From: Nereocystis luetkeana
Taxonomy: Eukaryota; Sar; Phaeophyceae; Laminariales; Laminariaceae
DNA length: 64,000 nt
Assembly (NCBI GenBank): GCA_031213475.1
Contig: JARUPZ010000037.1
Span: 806,001 to 870,000, forward strand
Reading direction: 5' to 3'
How positions within the stretch are numbered: position 1 is the first letter of the stretch; every line of letters starts with the position of its first letter. Under the pieces are notes generated by a model, which did not search any database, was not told the origin of the DNA, and saw only the letters and a list, made by a program, of their open reading frames with translations. The position numbers were made by a program, and so were the translations under genes. Shown piece after piece: positions 23,224 through 34,689 of the stretch.

Positions 23224-26200
23224 TCACAGGTGCACCCCGGGTCGGCTCTCGGCAAAGGGATTATCGTCTTCAACATGGCTTCCGAATAAGGTTCCGGCGA
23301 TCAGCGGCTCCTCTTCTGAAGCGGAGGGCCCTTGCCTATAGTTGACCCTTCTCCTTTCTCCTGCCGAGGTTGACAGCGGTGCCATTCTGTTGTGTGCCAA
23401 AACAATCCCAAGTGGCAGAGCGTCGAGAAGCCCCCAGTACGCAAGAATGCCCAAAAGATCCCACTGCCAGCGTCGGAGAACACACGGGGGAGGGGGGCAT
23501 CGAGGGAGGGAGGGATGGAGGGAGGGGGGGCACGTCAGGGATGAGGATAGGGGTTGATTGGAGGGAAAGCGGGGAAGGAGCAAATCAAAGGGGCAGAAAA
23601 TTGGATAGTATTTCCCGTCCTGTGCCCAGAGGCTCAATATGCTGCAGAGAAAACCTGGTACAAGATAGCTCGCCTGTTCCACGGTGATCTGAGCGGTCGT
23701 GCATGCCGGTCGTGTTGTGCAGTTCGTGCATCATGCAGCTTCAACAACAACAACGCTACCACCCTCACCCGAATCTTCTGCTCTACTCCTCTACACCTCG
23801 GCTCAGTCAAGTGTGATTCGCCGTTCACGACTCAAGTATAAAAAATGATAAGTCTTGTGGGCGACTGCACCCAATAGCAAATTGTACTTCCAAACGTATG
23901 ATCAAGTATGATGGAGCATCCGAAACTCGAGACAACTGGCAAACGCACCACTATGTTTGTCTCAGCATGCCATGCTTTACTACTCAAATATTAAACCAAG
24001 TGAAACACAGCAGTAGAAATATGTCGCAAGGCGGTTGCTCACAAAGTTGTCGACGGTGATGTCGTTTCCTGCCAGTATGATCAGTATTACAGCCCGCACC
24101 AAGAGGCACACGGCGACAGAGATCGTGATTGCTCCCACGTGGAAGACTCGGCGTCGCCGGGTAGGCAGCTCGATTGGAACCAGCCTGAAAAAAGGGGCGG
24201 GGGGGGGGACAACAGACGTTTGAATGAACAAGCACATGAGGGGAGGAAGGGCCAACTCGAGTTCAGCAGCTGATGTTACACATTCCAAGAATGTTCATTC
24301 TGTTGAATCTATACTAATACTACGTACTATATTATTGTACCAGTATGCCGTGTGTGGTCGTTACATGTGAAGAGCAACCACGCACAACAACTCGTGGAGG
24401 CGCGACGTCGGCTGCCCACCCTAGCGCATGGCAACGACACCCACGTAATTCTGGGTCACAGCAGTTAGTAGTTCTAGATGAACTTATGCTGCACCACCTG
24501 TCTATGTTCTGTATTTCTGCATCAGCTTACTTGTACATTATCTTACTTGTATTCTAGACAATCTCACCTATTAATATTGTGGATTGACCTTAACCATAGG
24601 GCTGTCTCTCAATTCCCAAGGGTGAGCGATCACCAGTATCACAGCAACACTGCGACTAGAATAGTACGAGGTATAACAATGCCAGCGTGTCATACAGCCA
24701 GCAACTCCTTGCAGTGTAACGGAGACTAAACGACAATGCACACGTGTCGGCGATGCTTTGATAATCCAAACCTTTGTTTCGTGAGGTTTTCCCTGTCCAC
24801 TACCAGGTATGTACACCATGTATAATTAACTAGCACTCCTGTGTGCCACTGTATAATAAAGCACCTAAAGGGTTGGTCACCCTCTACATCACCTAAATTC
24901 TACTATTAATACTGTCTTAATAATTATATACTACTGTAAGTATTTCCCCCAAGGCAACATTATTAATACCTGGTACCTTAGTTCCACGACGGCGTAATGA
25001 GCAGACGTGATCATGAGGATGGCAGCGACAATGTACAGGCCGGCTTCCACAAACGATGTCCACATGCTCACCGAAGCATCTGGCAATGACATGGCAGTCC
25101 ACGGGAGGGCGGCATTCAGCATATTCTAAACATGTACTGCACGACAATTAATGCCGCCGACCATCCATTCCCAGCAACGGATTTCACGCTTTCATGCGGG
25201 AGGCATGGGAAAAATAGTCGAACAATGATCATGCCAGCCAGGTTCATCACGCGCACGATTTCTCCTGTTATTACAGTATTCATAGTATTGTGGAATACAG
25301 CAGTGTTAGTAGTACAGCAGTAGTAAAAACGAAACACAGCAAACCACATTACCAGGTTATGTCTAACGGCCGAGTAAGGGTTCGGTGACAGCGAACGATA
25401 CTGCTCCAGTGCAGAGAGTTATCCAGTTGGCACAATATCAAGGCTCCAGGAATATTGTCACATAGTGCTATTCAAGAAGACTTTTCTTGACGGTCCTCAC
25501 AACTACCCTGCGCTCCCGATTGGCACCCTCCTCCCACCCCGATTTGGTAGATTTGGTACCAGCTACAGCAGTAGTCTAGGCCTGAACCCTTCAAAGTGGC
25601 CCTGGGTATACTCAAGTCTACTACAGTATACCAGGCACCATCAACCGTCAGCAGGGATTAGAGGCTGAAAGCGACTGGTCGCCCACAGCCACGAAAACCG
25701 AGCATCCGCCCCCCCTAACACTCGCGTCTTTGTGGCTATACTACTCTACACTATTATACAGTCTATGTTGTCACGGAGCAGTGTGGCGGGCGATGGCAAT
25801 CAAGCCCCTAGAGCCACCAACATAACTCAATAAACCAATAACAATACGAAGCGACAGGAGGCAGTACTATCGACGTCTACCAACATACGCGCGCGGTTGA
25901 CGCTTGCTGCTTGCTATACGCAAGTCACACCCTACGAACTACAATAGCAACTCAAGGGTGCCGCAGTTACCCTGCGCTACCAACATGGACATACTAAAAT
26001 GATGCCTGGTACGAAGTTTCAATAGATGCACATTTATGGTTCATCACCTGAATGACGGCATGTTTGGGATCAATCTCACCATCATCTGTCCACAGGAGGA
26101 CTTGCAGCAGCGTCATAATGATGGCAGCGCCAAACACGACGAGGCTGGAGCAGCGTTGCACGTCTGGCGCGATTTTCAAAATCAGCGGCGTTCTTCCTCG

Positions 26201-28764
26201 GGGTCTGGGGGATCAACACATCAAGCCGCGCAGTCGGTCGGCCGAGCAGAGGGGAAACACTTGGGTTGGGATGAGCGACATGAGCGGCATGAGCGACATG
26301 CTATCATTGCGCCCTTGACCTTAACTGCTTGAACCGTCAACACCGTGCCTTAAGGCGGTGGACGTTAAGCGAGCAGGGCTTCCTGGCAGTGCACGCCATC
26401 CAGCGGACTAAAGAGAGTGTGCCGTACGCTATTACTGCACACGCCTCAATGGTCATTTAGTCATTTAGTCATTTAGTCATTTAGGGGAGGGGGGAGGGGG
26501 GCCAACTAAGGCCAGGTCGCTATAAATCGGAACACAACAACAACAACAACAACAACAACGTTATCCTGTTGCGTACGACGACGGTGTTGGTTTACCATCA
26601 ACACACTACATCAGAAAAGTGATTGTACCGTGGTCTTACATAGTTGCCACGTCCGGCAATATACAGTAGCGGTCTCGGACAGATTTCAATGTTGTACACG
26701 TAGGATTTCTACAGGCACAAGTAGGCTCCCAAAAGGTGCTGAGGGTGACATGCATCTTGACCTGGCAATCGGCCACACGGGTACCTGTGCCTGCTGGAGA
26801 TTACAATAAAAAGCAGAATTCCACACCGAAAGGCTCTTCGTCCGGCTTGACGCCCCGCACGCAAAAGCGTTTGGCATGCGAAACATCCGAAGAACGCACA
26901 TCGTGCCCAGTCCGGCTCAACCAACACCATCAAAGCGTCGTCACGGCAGCATCAACAACGGATGCCGAAAAAAAAACCAGCGTTGCGAAGCGCTCTCCAT
27001 TCAACATAACCCATAACATCCAAGACTCCACATATGCGCTCAGCATACCATATCAAATATCACACCATATCGTTTCATACCATACCATCCGCGTCCTCGG
27101 TGGCTTGGCAGCTGGTCCGCGTGCTTACGAGGATCAACTTCGTGGGTTTGAGTTTCACCGAGTACACACTAGTAAAAAGTGACTTTTTCTCGCATAAAAA
27201 ATGACTAGGGGAAAGCGCGAGAGCATGAGTTAGCAACATTCGACGCAAATCGACGAGCAGTGGGAATGCTGAACCCTATGCGCGATAAAAAAATAAAGGC
27301 ATGTACCGGGGGGGAGAAGGGACGATACTTGTGACCACGGCTTGTCCAGAATATCGCTGAGGGTTAAACCTCCGATGAGTTGAGCTGGAAAGTAAAAGTG
27401 ATGATTTGAAAAAAATAGAAAAAACACACACCGTAGTATCATACCACACGATGGCGTACCATCGTATCATATAGCATATTTCGGTATCGTCCCATACCAA
27501 ATACGGTAGGTATCATATCATACCTGTACTCGTCGCCTCCTCCAATGGGACGCGGCGTGCCCGTCCCCTGCCTGGCGGCGTAGGCCAAGTCCGCCCAGAA
27601 ACGCGCGACGACAGCGTAGAGGGTAAACGCGGTCGCAGCCAGAATGGCATCGAGAGAGTAGAAAGCCACGCGGAAATACTTACCAACAGAAGAGTCGGCA
27701 TCTCCGTACGCGCCCCACGCCATGAACGCGATTATCACCCACGCGACGCGAACTGCGTACAGGCAAGGGGCAGGGCAGGGTAGGCGAGGGGCAAGTTGTG
27801 CTTCAGGGAAAGGGGGTAATATTGATATTGGCGTTGTGTGTTGGGACAAGTCTAGCTGTCGTCTCAGACAGAAAACGGCGCAGCTAGCACCGCCCTTCCC
27901 CATGCGCAGACGCTGTGTGCGCTGTACGGCTGCCGTCGTATGAAGTGGGAGCGAGTGGCAGACTAGCCTAACCTAACCGTGTAGACTAACTTTATAGAGT
28001 ACTGTAGTATCAGGTATCATATTGTACTGGTGTACGACGGTGTGCCTCAGCACTGCACACAAGCCGACACACCAATACAACACACCACATCAACACAGCA
28101 AGAGGGCCTTGGCACACGCGAACGAGTATTGAAACTAACACACTGCTAGTGCTAATAACACAGCTGACGGACGAGGCGTGACGTGACAGAGTAGGGCATG
28201 CCATGGTATATTATGTACAGTACGAAATCATACAAGGGATTGTGTACTGTAGACATGTACTACTGTACGTAGACATCGACCGTCGACCGTGTATGGCAAC
28301 CGTGAATGCCAACGACTCGCAAGCTCACAGATGCGTAACGTGACAGACGCGTCTGCCGAGTGCGGAGGAGGGCCTGGTAGAAACGACCAAGCACTACAAC
28401 ACGTTCGTACCTGGTACCAGGTACGCGGTAAAATAAAGAGTCACAACACAAAGCGTACACAACACACACAGTATAACACAGTTGGATATCACTCACGTCC
28501 TGTCGCCAACGTCAGCAAGAGCAACAGCGCCTTCTGGGTTGTCCACGGCCGACAAGCACCCAGCATCAACTTCATTTTGCTGGAGCTGCGCGGGTCTCCC
28601 CCGTCGTCCAGCGCAAGCAGCCTTCGTCGTGGACTGTTGTGGGCATCTCGAGCTCCAGCCCGGAGCAGTCTCAACAAGGTCACGGCGGCAATGCAAAACA
28701 GGACGGCATTGATAGCGCCGACCACAACGCACGCGATGAAGAGTCGGATTTGCTCGCCGGTCAT
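23224..28764 (-). CDS. THH1/TOM1/TOM3-domain multispanning membrane protein
   Basis: Seven exons join in phase: 28764-28497, 27752-27524, 26204-26080, 25264-25188, 25125-24977, 24184-24043 and 23463-23224. Together they are 1230 nt, i.e. 409 residues plus stop. Donors and acceptors are GT-AG (for example GGAC|GTGAGT, TACAG|GTATGA, TTTTTTTCAG). Exon 1 starts MTGEQIRLF, gives one membrane segment and ends in the family motif WTTQKA. Exon 2 has RVAWVIIAFMAWG and a TM segment ending ARFWADLAYAAR, the counterpart of the plant FWAEIYYQAR. Exon 3 has a TM ending LLQVLLW. Exons 5-7 give three more TM segments, VFHVGAITISV...LLVRAV, then LLGILAYWGLLDALPLGIVL. About seven TM segments are expected. The family is named for plant TOM1, a tonoplast protein used by tobamoviruses; its cell role is poorly defined. 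The protein is longer than plant members (about 290) because of loops and a polar tail. The 25187-25126 intron would be only 62 bp and is the least certain junction. Confidence 0.85.
26453..26484. repeat. tandem TCATTTAG octamer
   Basis: Four head-to-tail copies of TCATTTAG within an intron of the TOM1-like gene. Confidence 0.9.
26534..26559. repeat. CAA trinucleotide microsatellite
   Basis: Eight to nine CAA units in an intron of the TOM1-like gene; no coding role. Confidence 0.85.
27225..27350 (+). mobile_element. tRNA-derived SINE body, diverged partial copy
   Basis: The order ATTCGACGCAAATCGACGAG, then GCGATAAAAAAATAAAGGCA, GTACCGGGGGGGAGAAGGG and TTGTGACCACGG follows the body of the SINE at 31712-31995 with many substitutions. 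It lies in the intron between exons 2 and 3 of the TOM1-like gene. On the minus strand it mimics an exon. Confidence 0.6.
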
Positions 28765-29930
28765 GGTCCTGTGCAATCAAATGATCAACGATAACAAGGC
28801 AGGGGGAAACAGAAGGGTAATAAGCAGAGGGTAGGACAGGAGAAGGACGAAATATAGCGCGGGGGGGGGCGACGGTGATACGATATTGTGCTGACGCAAA
28901 TGTATCGCAACCAAATAACCGACCAAACTCAACCTTTCCACATACCCCAATCAAGCCTTTGCCTTTCGAAGATACCACAACGACCCTGATTGGGGTTGAT
29001 CATCTCATCAAGTCATCAAGCAGATTCTGGGCGCCATCTTGCTCACGGCCTCATAATTGCGTTGTTGACATACGGGATAGTACACCTTCATTTAAGAGAA
29101 TTTTTTTAATGTTGCACTAACAAAAGGGTCCAAACGTTAAAAGCCCATTTACAACAACTGGACCACGTATTTATTCGTGTATAATATTTGCGACAAACTA
29201 TTAATACCCAATATCTGGAAGTAGACTCGAAAACTGTCAGCATTATCAAACTGAAAACTGTCATCAGCCACTCTCATGTACGTTACCAGGTATGCATCAT
29301 TGAGAAACACCGTCCCGAAGTAGGCAGTGCCTGGTAGCCAGTACCTGGTAGGCAGTAGGTGTTACTGGCCTGCAACTTAGCTCTATGGATCAACCCTGTG
29401 CGCCCGTACTGATACTAACCGAGGTCGGCCTTTTTTACCGGGGACTGTAAATCTACCTATCAAAATAGTCACACATACTCCGCACCCTGGTATCCCACTA
29501 TTGTTTAATACGAAGTACATATCATTCAGCTATCAGGTCGGCCAAGCCAATTGAAGTGGCCGATTATGAAGCTTTGAAGACCAAATGAGACGTCACTGCA
29601 CAAGCTCATCAAGTAATAAGGATACTGCTGTACATATTGATATTAGTAGCAGTAAAATCAATCTTCGTAATATATACCTGGCAGGGAGGTTGTGCATAGA
29701 GGGTATGCTGGCAGAGGAGTTTCGGAAGGTGCTCTGTAATCTAAAAGCAAACGGACGCATCAGCGATCGCTTAAAGCCCAATAACGAGACAATATTGCAA
29801 GATATACAGTAGGATACCAGGTATCAAACATCGTGGCGCTCTGTAGCTCTGTAGTGCCGACGAGGAGGTCAAGAGGCTGGCAACGATGATACACTGCTGT
29901 GCATACCGTATGTGACGCAAGGTACCGCCC
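28765..29930. other. upstream of the TOM1-like gene, no gene seen
   Basis: Likely 5' untranslated region and promoter of the minus-strand gene just above 28764, then non-coding sequence with TA-bounded words (for example 29285, 29347, 29817). No definite promoter element can be named. Confidence 0.4.
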
Positions 29931-29933
29931 TTC

Positions 29934-30035
29934 TTTTAGATACCACCCCACCACAGGACATCTTCCCCGGTGATAAAAGAGCAACACTAAAGCAAACAGG
30001 CACGTCATCACCGGGGCACGCTAAATATCACGTCC
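29934..30035. repeat. ATCACCGGGG-containing repeat, left copy
   Basis: Carries TTAGATACCACCCCACCACAGGA and ATCACCGGGGCACG. Both recur with small changes at 30604-30660 in the same orientation. The two copies flank the open frame at 30139-30573. Confidence 0.5.
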
Positions 30036-30138
30036 CTGAGCCGATACGCCTTCCAACCAACCTAAAAAATATCACCCCCCGGGGGACCCCACACTAAAGT
30101 ACTGACTGTAGCACCCATATATTTCGGCAGCACACATC

Positions 30139-30573
30139 ATGATGAACGACGACAACATTGAGAAGGCGCGGAGCCCTTCCGCACGGGCGGGCGGCCCATC
30201 ACCGTGGGCAGAACGCGGCTGTGGCCCCGGAGAAGCCAGCTGCCCCGACATGGTCTACTGGCGCGTTTCCAGCCACGAGTGGGACCACGATCGCTTCGTT
30301 GTTCGTCTGTCCGCAGACCACCCCTGCTGCACCTGCGCCTTAAACTCCGCCCGTAGCATAGGAGCCAGCTACAGTAACGCGTGCCACGCCAGCCACAGCA
30401 GCAAGTCCTTCGCCACTCACGGCGTCTACGGTCCCGGCACAACTCATCGATCATTGAACCCCGGCATCGGCAGCGTCAGTCCCCCCTTTGTTATCACCCC
30501 CCTGCGGCCGGGGTGGGTGCAGTACGTGTGCCAGATATTACATATTTGTACTCCCATCACCCCCCGGTGGTAA
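30139..30573 (+). CDS. hypothetical ORF, 144 aa
   Basis: ATG-initiated open frame in a locally GC-rich segment, rich in Ser, His and Cys, with no motif I recognise. The minus strand is also open here (30454-30137), so the coding strand is unsure. Two copies of an ATCACCGGGG-type repeat flank it, which suggests cargo of, or debris from, a small mobile element (inference). The last 30 codons run into repeat sequence, which weakens the case. Confidence 0.2.
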   Translation: MMNDDNIEKARSPSARAGGPSPWAERGCGPGEASCPDMVYWRVSSHEWDHDRFVVRLSADHPCCTCALNSARSIGASYSNACHASHSSKSFATHGVYGPGTTHRSLNPGIGSVSPPFVITPLRPGWVQYVCQILHICTPITPRW

Positions 30574-30603
30574 ATGTCGCCAAAATCGGATAAAACATGT
30601 ACA

Positions 30604-30660
30604 TTATCACCGGGGTACGTTAGATATCACCCCATCACAGGAAACAACCCCGGGTGATGA
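30604..30660. repeat. ATCACCGGGG-containing repeat, right copy
   Basis: About 57 bp starting ATCACCGGGGTACG and ending CCCCGGGTGATG, so it is also internally palindromic at its ends. It is a direct-repeat partner of 29934-30035. Confidence 0.5.
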
Positions 30661-31711
30661 AAAAAAAACGCGATTTAGCTTACGTCATACCAGTATACCA
30701 GTACAGTATACGGTACATGCATATACAAGGCGTTTCGCTCCGCGGGCGGCTTCCGTGCCCGCTACGCTCGCGCACGAGGAAGAAGAGAGCAACACGTGAA
30801 GGAAGCGCACAGAAAGGGCCACGATTTCAGGTGCAAATTGAAGACTTGTAAATTCCAAGATATCGGTGGTAAAAACAAATCGTATGGCGGAGATTCTAAA
30901 TGCTCGACGACATGCTGGCTCTACCCAACTCTGCCTGCTTGCTAGCTTGCGTTACCGCGCTCTGATCGGCGCGAACGTACTTTGCTGCTTTGTGCGGGGC
31001 TTGTTGCGCTGTGCTGTGTTGTGCTTGCGGTAATGCTTGATGACAACATGCTCGTACGTGTAAATTAATGGCCCACGAAAAAAAAAGGGGAAAAATTAGG
31101 AAAAACAAGGCTCATCTGAAAAAAAATGAAAAAGAAAAAAGGCTCGCCGGCAACTAATACTACTATTAATAGGATGCGTTACTCGAGTGGGAGCTCTGAG
31201 AGGCCAGGATTGTGCCAACCGAACCCGCCTAGGACAGGAGGAAACAAGACAAAAACATGAGGTCTACGCGTACAACAAGCGTAAAACTGTAATTTTTTTC
31301 GGCGGCGCCTTGAGCAAGATCCCCCTATTGTTTTGACTCTTGTATATGTCGAGCTTTCCGCGGGCCCTGCTGCGCCTCAGGGGCGGGAGTGGGGGGGGGG
31401 GGGCGTTCCCTTGGCTTGCCTTTAGTCGACTAAAGTCAGCAAAGTCAGCTGACAGGTACGTTGTCGACTGCAGTTGACTGACTTCGCCACCCCACTATTC
31501 CTACCTTACTACCACTATTACAGGAGCATATCATAAAAAAGTAATACAGCTGCAGCGGTATGATGCAGCAGTTGTCATATTGATAGTGTATTATTATTAG
31601 TATTAAAAGTCATCAGAACCAAATATGGTGTGTGAACATACTGAACATAGGGGGAGATACATGCTTTTTGGGCCCATGGTGGATACTGATTACTACCCTA
31701 TAATATGGTTC
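30661..31711. other. non-coding, no gene seen
   Basis: A-rich tracts (31080-31140), a poly-G run near 31390 and a CTATTAATAG word at 31163-31172. The tract GTCGACTAAAGTCAGCAAAG...AGTTGACTGACTT near 31425-31480 is locally repetitive. Confidence 0.5.
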
Positions 31712-31995
31712 CCAGTGGTCGGACTTTTGACTTTATTTGCAAAAAAAAAAAAAAAAGGATTCAATTGTTGAGAGCGCCTTGCAGCGTGGGTAGGCACAAT
31801 TCGATGCGAGTCGACGAGGGAAGAAAAGGCTGAAATCTTCTCGCGATAAAAATGAAGGCACGTACCGTAGCGGGAAGGGGGGAGAAGAGCCTGCTATGTG
31901 ACCCCGGATCTGAGTTACGAGTTGGAAGGAGAGAGAGAAGAAGATGGGCGAAGATAATAAATGGGATGAGCAAAAAAAAAAAAAGAAAAAAAGTG
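31712..31995 (+). mobile_element. tRNA-derived SINE, 5'-truncated copy
   Basis: Starts at the end of the tRNA-related head (GTCGGACTTTTGACTTTATTTGC). The full body follows: GAGAGCGCCTTGCAGCGTGGG, ATTCGATGCGAGTCGACGAGG, GATAAAAATGAAGGCACG, GTGACCCCGGATCTGAGTTACG. It ends in an A-rich tail after GGGATGAG at about 31970. It is close to the copies at 34690 and 57725, which are in the opposite orientation. The tail is followed by TATTAATA at 32027. Confidence 0.8.
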
Positions 31996-32839
31996 CGAAT
32001 AACAACCAACACTCTGACACTTCTACTATTAATACCTCTATTAAAATACTACCACTACTACTGCTACTACTAAAAGTCGCCACCTCGTTAGTACAGTCAG
32101 CGTAGTAAGCCAACTACTGCTGTAATGACTCATAGCCCGAATAGATAAGATGAAACAACATGAGATACGGCAGCGACGGTAGAAAATACTTGTAGACATG
32201 CATGTAGCATACCAGGGTACCAGGTATGTATGCAACGGTCGTAAACAAGGGCCATATTAGCGTTGATATTGGCACCTGCTACAATTTAGTAGGATACGTT
32301 ACCATTAATATTAATATTAAAAGTAGATACAGAGTACTCGTGCTCGTGCACTCCTTCTCCTGCGACATGGTAATCTGCTGCGCATGGTAATCTGCTGCGC
32401 ATGTGCGGGCTCCTTGCGCATAAGCGTGATCACGGGGTACATCACGGCAACGTTACTGCTGCTGCGGTACAACAACAAAAGATGGCTGTTCTACTTATAG
32501 GCTTGAAGTTGAAAATACAAAATGTAAACTACTGTACGTATAACGGGGAACTGATGTACGTGACAAGCAAAACCGCAAAACAAGCAATTCCGATTTTTTC
32601 GTATCGACAGATCCGACAGCTTATGCTACTAATATAAATAATACCAGGTACCTGGCATTATTTCAATAATATTAATGGTATTTTGTTTCAAATGTTGCAC
32701 ACAGCAGTAGTATGTACATACTGCTGTATGTAGTACATAATCGGAAAACGGTTTGCCAAATATAGACCCATTCCTTGAATTCTGCAGCTCCAGATGTTCT
32801 TTTCCTCATACACAAAATGTGTATCGTGGATGAGGCCAA
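31996..32839. other. non-coding, no gene seen
   Basis: Contains many TA-bounded words (for example 32216 and 32641) and a direct repeat of CATGGTAATCTGCTGCG near 32365-32400. No ORF shows a recognisable domain. Confidence 0.5.
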
Positions 32840-32935
32840 ATAAAACCCGTACGAGTAGCACGCGCGATCGAAGCACCTATCACACACAGGTTGAAAAGAT
32901 GAGTTTCAACGAAATCCTCCATGTCACAGCTGTCG
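32840..32935. repeat. dispersed repeat (GATGAGTTTCAACGAAAT), copy 2
   Basis: Shares AAACCCG, GCGCGATCGAAG, ATCACACACAGG, GATGAGTTTCAACGAAATCC and GTCACAGCTG with the copy at 8890-8975. This copy contains a TACGAGTA word just after AAACCCG. Confidence 0.65.
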
Positions 32936-32959
32936 TTTTTCAATTCTATTGGTAAATAA

Positions 32960-33789
32960 GGGCCGGTCTCATCGAGGGTAAAATAAACGAAAAAAAACGT
33001 TATGAAAAAACGAAAAACAGAACTAAAGAGTACGTGAGTTTTATTGGTCAAATTATAAAAATTAGAAGTGGAGATCCCGATACCTCCGTTTTCACATTTC
33101 GTTTTTTGCAAGTCCCAGAGGACTTGAAAAAAAAACGAAATGGGTGCCAAATAAACGAAATATGGGATACCCAGGGTCGAAGAGGAACATAGGAGGAGCT
33201 CGAAGCGTTGGGATGTTGGGATGAAGTTCCGATAAAGTTTCTACGACCGGTTGGCAAGCGCACGATGGCCGAGGTAGTGCATGTGGCTGCCACGCGGCTT
33301 GTCTGCTGACGGCGCGAGCACATATGGGTAGGGAATCACCATGGGGTGCCCTCGTAAGAAACCGGGGGGTCAGGAAGTGGCTGTGGCGGTATATTTTTCC
33401 ACATGAGCCCCACCCAACATTCAAACGTCTGCCATCGAACAGCGATGGCCGATTTACAAGTTCTAGAGCACTCCGTAGAGAGCGGGTTGGACCACGGGAA
33501 CCGCCTGCTGTGGAGGGTGCCTTACGTGTGCGACTTGTGTCTATCCACCGTCGCTGTCGAGCGCTATCGCCGGGAACCACGTGCTGTGGCGGTTGAGTCA
33601 TTCCGAAAAATTGCACCGCGTAAAAAATCGACTCGGCCCCTTATTTTTGTTTCGTTTTTTTTTTCGTTTTTTTTTTCGTTTTTTTTGCCCTCGTTAGGAC
33701 TCAACCGGCTGTTTTTTGCGAGAAAAGAAAGTCTGTTCGTTTTATTTCGTTTTTTTTTTCGTTTTTTTTGCCCTCGTTAAGACCGGCCC
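32960..33789. mobile_element. ~830-bp non-autonomous TIR element
   Basis: Inverted ends of about 40 bp: GGGCCGGTCTCATCGAGGG followed by AAACGAAAAAAAA at the left, and the reverse complement at the right (TTTTTTTTGCCCTCGTTAAGACCGGCCC). The flanks AAATAA and AAATAG may be a target duplication. The interior has direct repeats of GGGAACC(GC/AC)...TGCTGTGG and duplicated CGTTTTTTTT runs. A minus-strand ORF of 174 codons (33616-33092) is probably incidental; I see no transposase motif. Confidence 0.65.
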
Positions 33790-33931
33790 AAATAGTACTG
33801 ATACTCATACCTGTATATTCCACACGTCGGAGGTACAGCGTACGGAATGCTATATACGTACTGGTACGTAGGTAAGATGAATGTATGGGTGGTACACTGG
33901 ATGGAAAATACAACAGCAGCACAGCAGCTAA

Positions 33932-34040
33932 TATTACGGGGGACCATAGTTAATAGGACCAAATATTGTTAGCAAAAATAGCGAAATATGGAGGTTTTTG
34001 TGTGCACCGTAGGTCCTATTAACTATGGCCCCCCGTAATA
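33932..34040. mobile_element. TA-flanked MITE, copy 3
   Basis: TATTACGGGGGACCATAGTT at the left and AACTATGGCCCCCCGTAATA at the right, 109 bp; same family as 3964-4072. Confidence 0.85.
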
Positions 34041-34140
34041 GTAATAGTACAAACATGTGTGTATCTGGCATATAAATACATGACAGAACATGAGAAGATG
34101 AAGCTTACCATCTGTAGTATGAATGTACCAAGATACAAGA

Positions 34141-34205
34141 TACATACCAGGTACAGCAGTATACCAGGTACCTGGTACAACCTGGTACCTGGTACCAGGT
34201 ATACA
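34141..34205. repeat. nested array of TA-bounded words
   Basis: About 60 bases consist almost wholly of ATACCAGGTA, TACAGCAGTA, TACCAGGTACCTGGTA and TACCTGGTACCAGGTA sharing their TA ends. This is what repeated insertion at the TA of an earlier word would produce. Confidence 0.7.
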
Positions 34206-34539
34206 TTAGTGGTACAGACGAGGAGGGAATAGCCACCCAACCTCCTATCATGTACTCGAAGCAGTATTACTCGTTGTACTGCTGTAGTACTATTAAATAG
34301 TATCAACACAGACTAATCCATTATTAGTACTAGTATGCCCATCAGTACTGCTACTGCTGAATGACGGACTGCTGTTTGCACATACGAGTACGCAGATCGC
34401 AGCACTCGTACACCCACTAGACAGACCAAGCCACGCTACGAGCAGCCCCGAGGTATCTCATTTCGGTATATTTCGGGATACTGCTGTACGTGGATAGAAA
34501 ATTAAAAGAAGCTATAAAAACTACATGAACTACGCACCA

Positions 34540-34600
34540 CATGGTTGCCGGGTGTGACATGTACCTGGTAGTAGATACCTGGTAGCTCTTCTGCACATGT
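34540..34600. repeat. TTGCCGGGTGTGA unit carrying two CCTGGTA insertions
   Basis: Homologous to the tandem units at 35225-35350 (TTGCCGGGTG...GAGATAGCTCTTC...CAGCACATGTT). At 34576-34584 it reads GATACCTGGTAGCTC where the other units read GATAGCTC; a second word sits at 34562. Confidence 0.7.
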
Positions 34601-34689
34601 TGGCACACCATTGACAGATCTGCACGACCTGTACCTGGTAGGAGACAGCGCTCTTCTGCGCCTATTTGTTGTGAGTGATCTATATATAT

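Noticed and set aside
27289..27396. A possible extra exon of the TOM1-like gene on the minus strand, with TTTCCAG acceptor and an open frame
   Set aside because: Exons at 27752-27524 and 26204-26080 already join in phase without it, and most of the segment (up to 27350) is a diverged SINE body.
33092..33616. 174-codon minus-strand ORF as a transposase for the surrounding TIR element
   Set aside because: No catalytic or DNA-binding motif is visible, and it runs over internal direct repeats.
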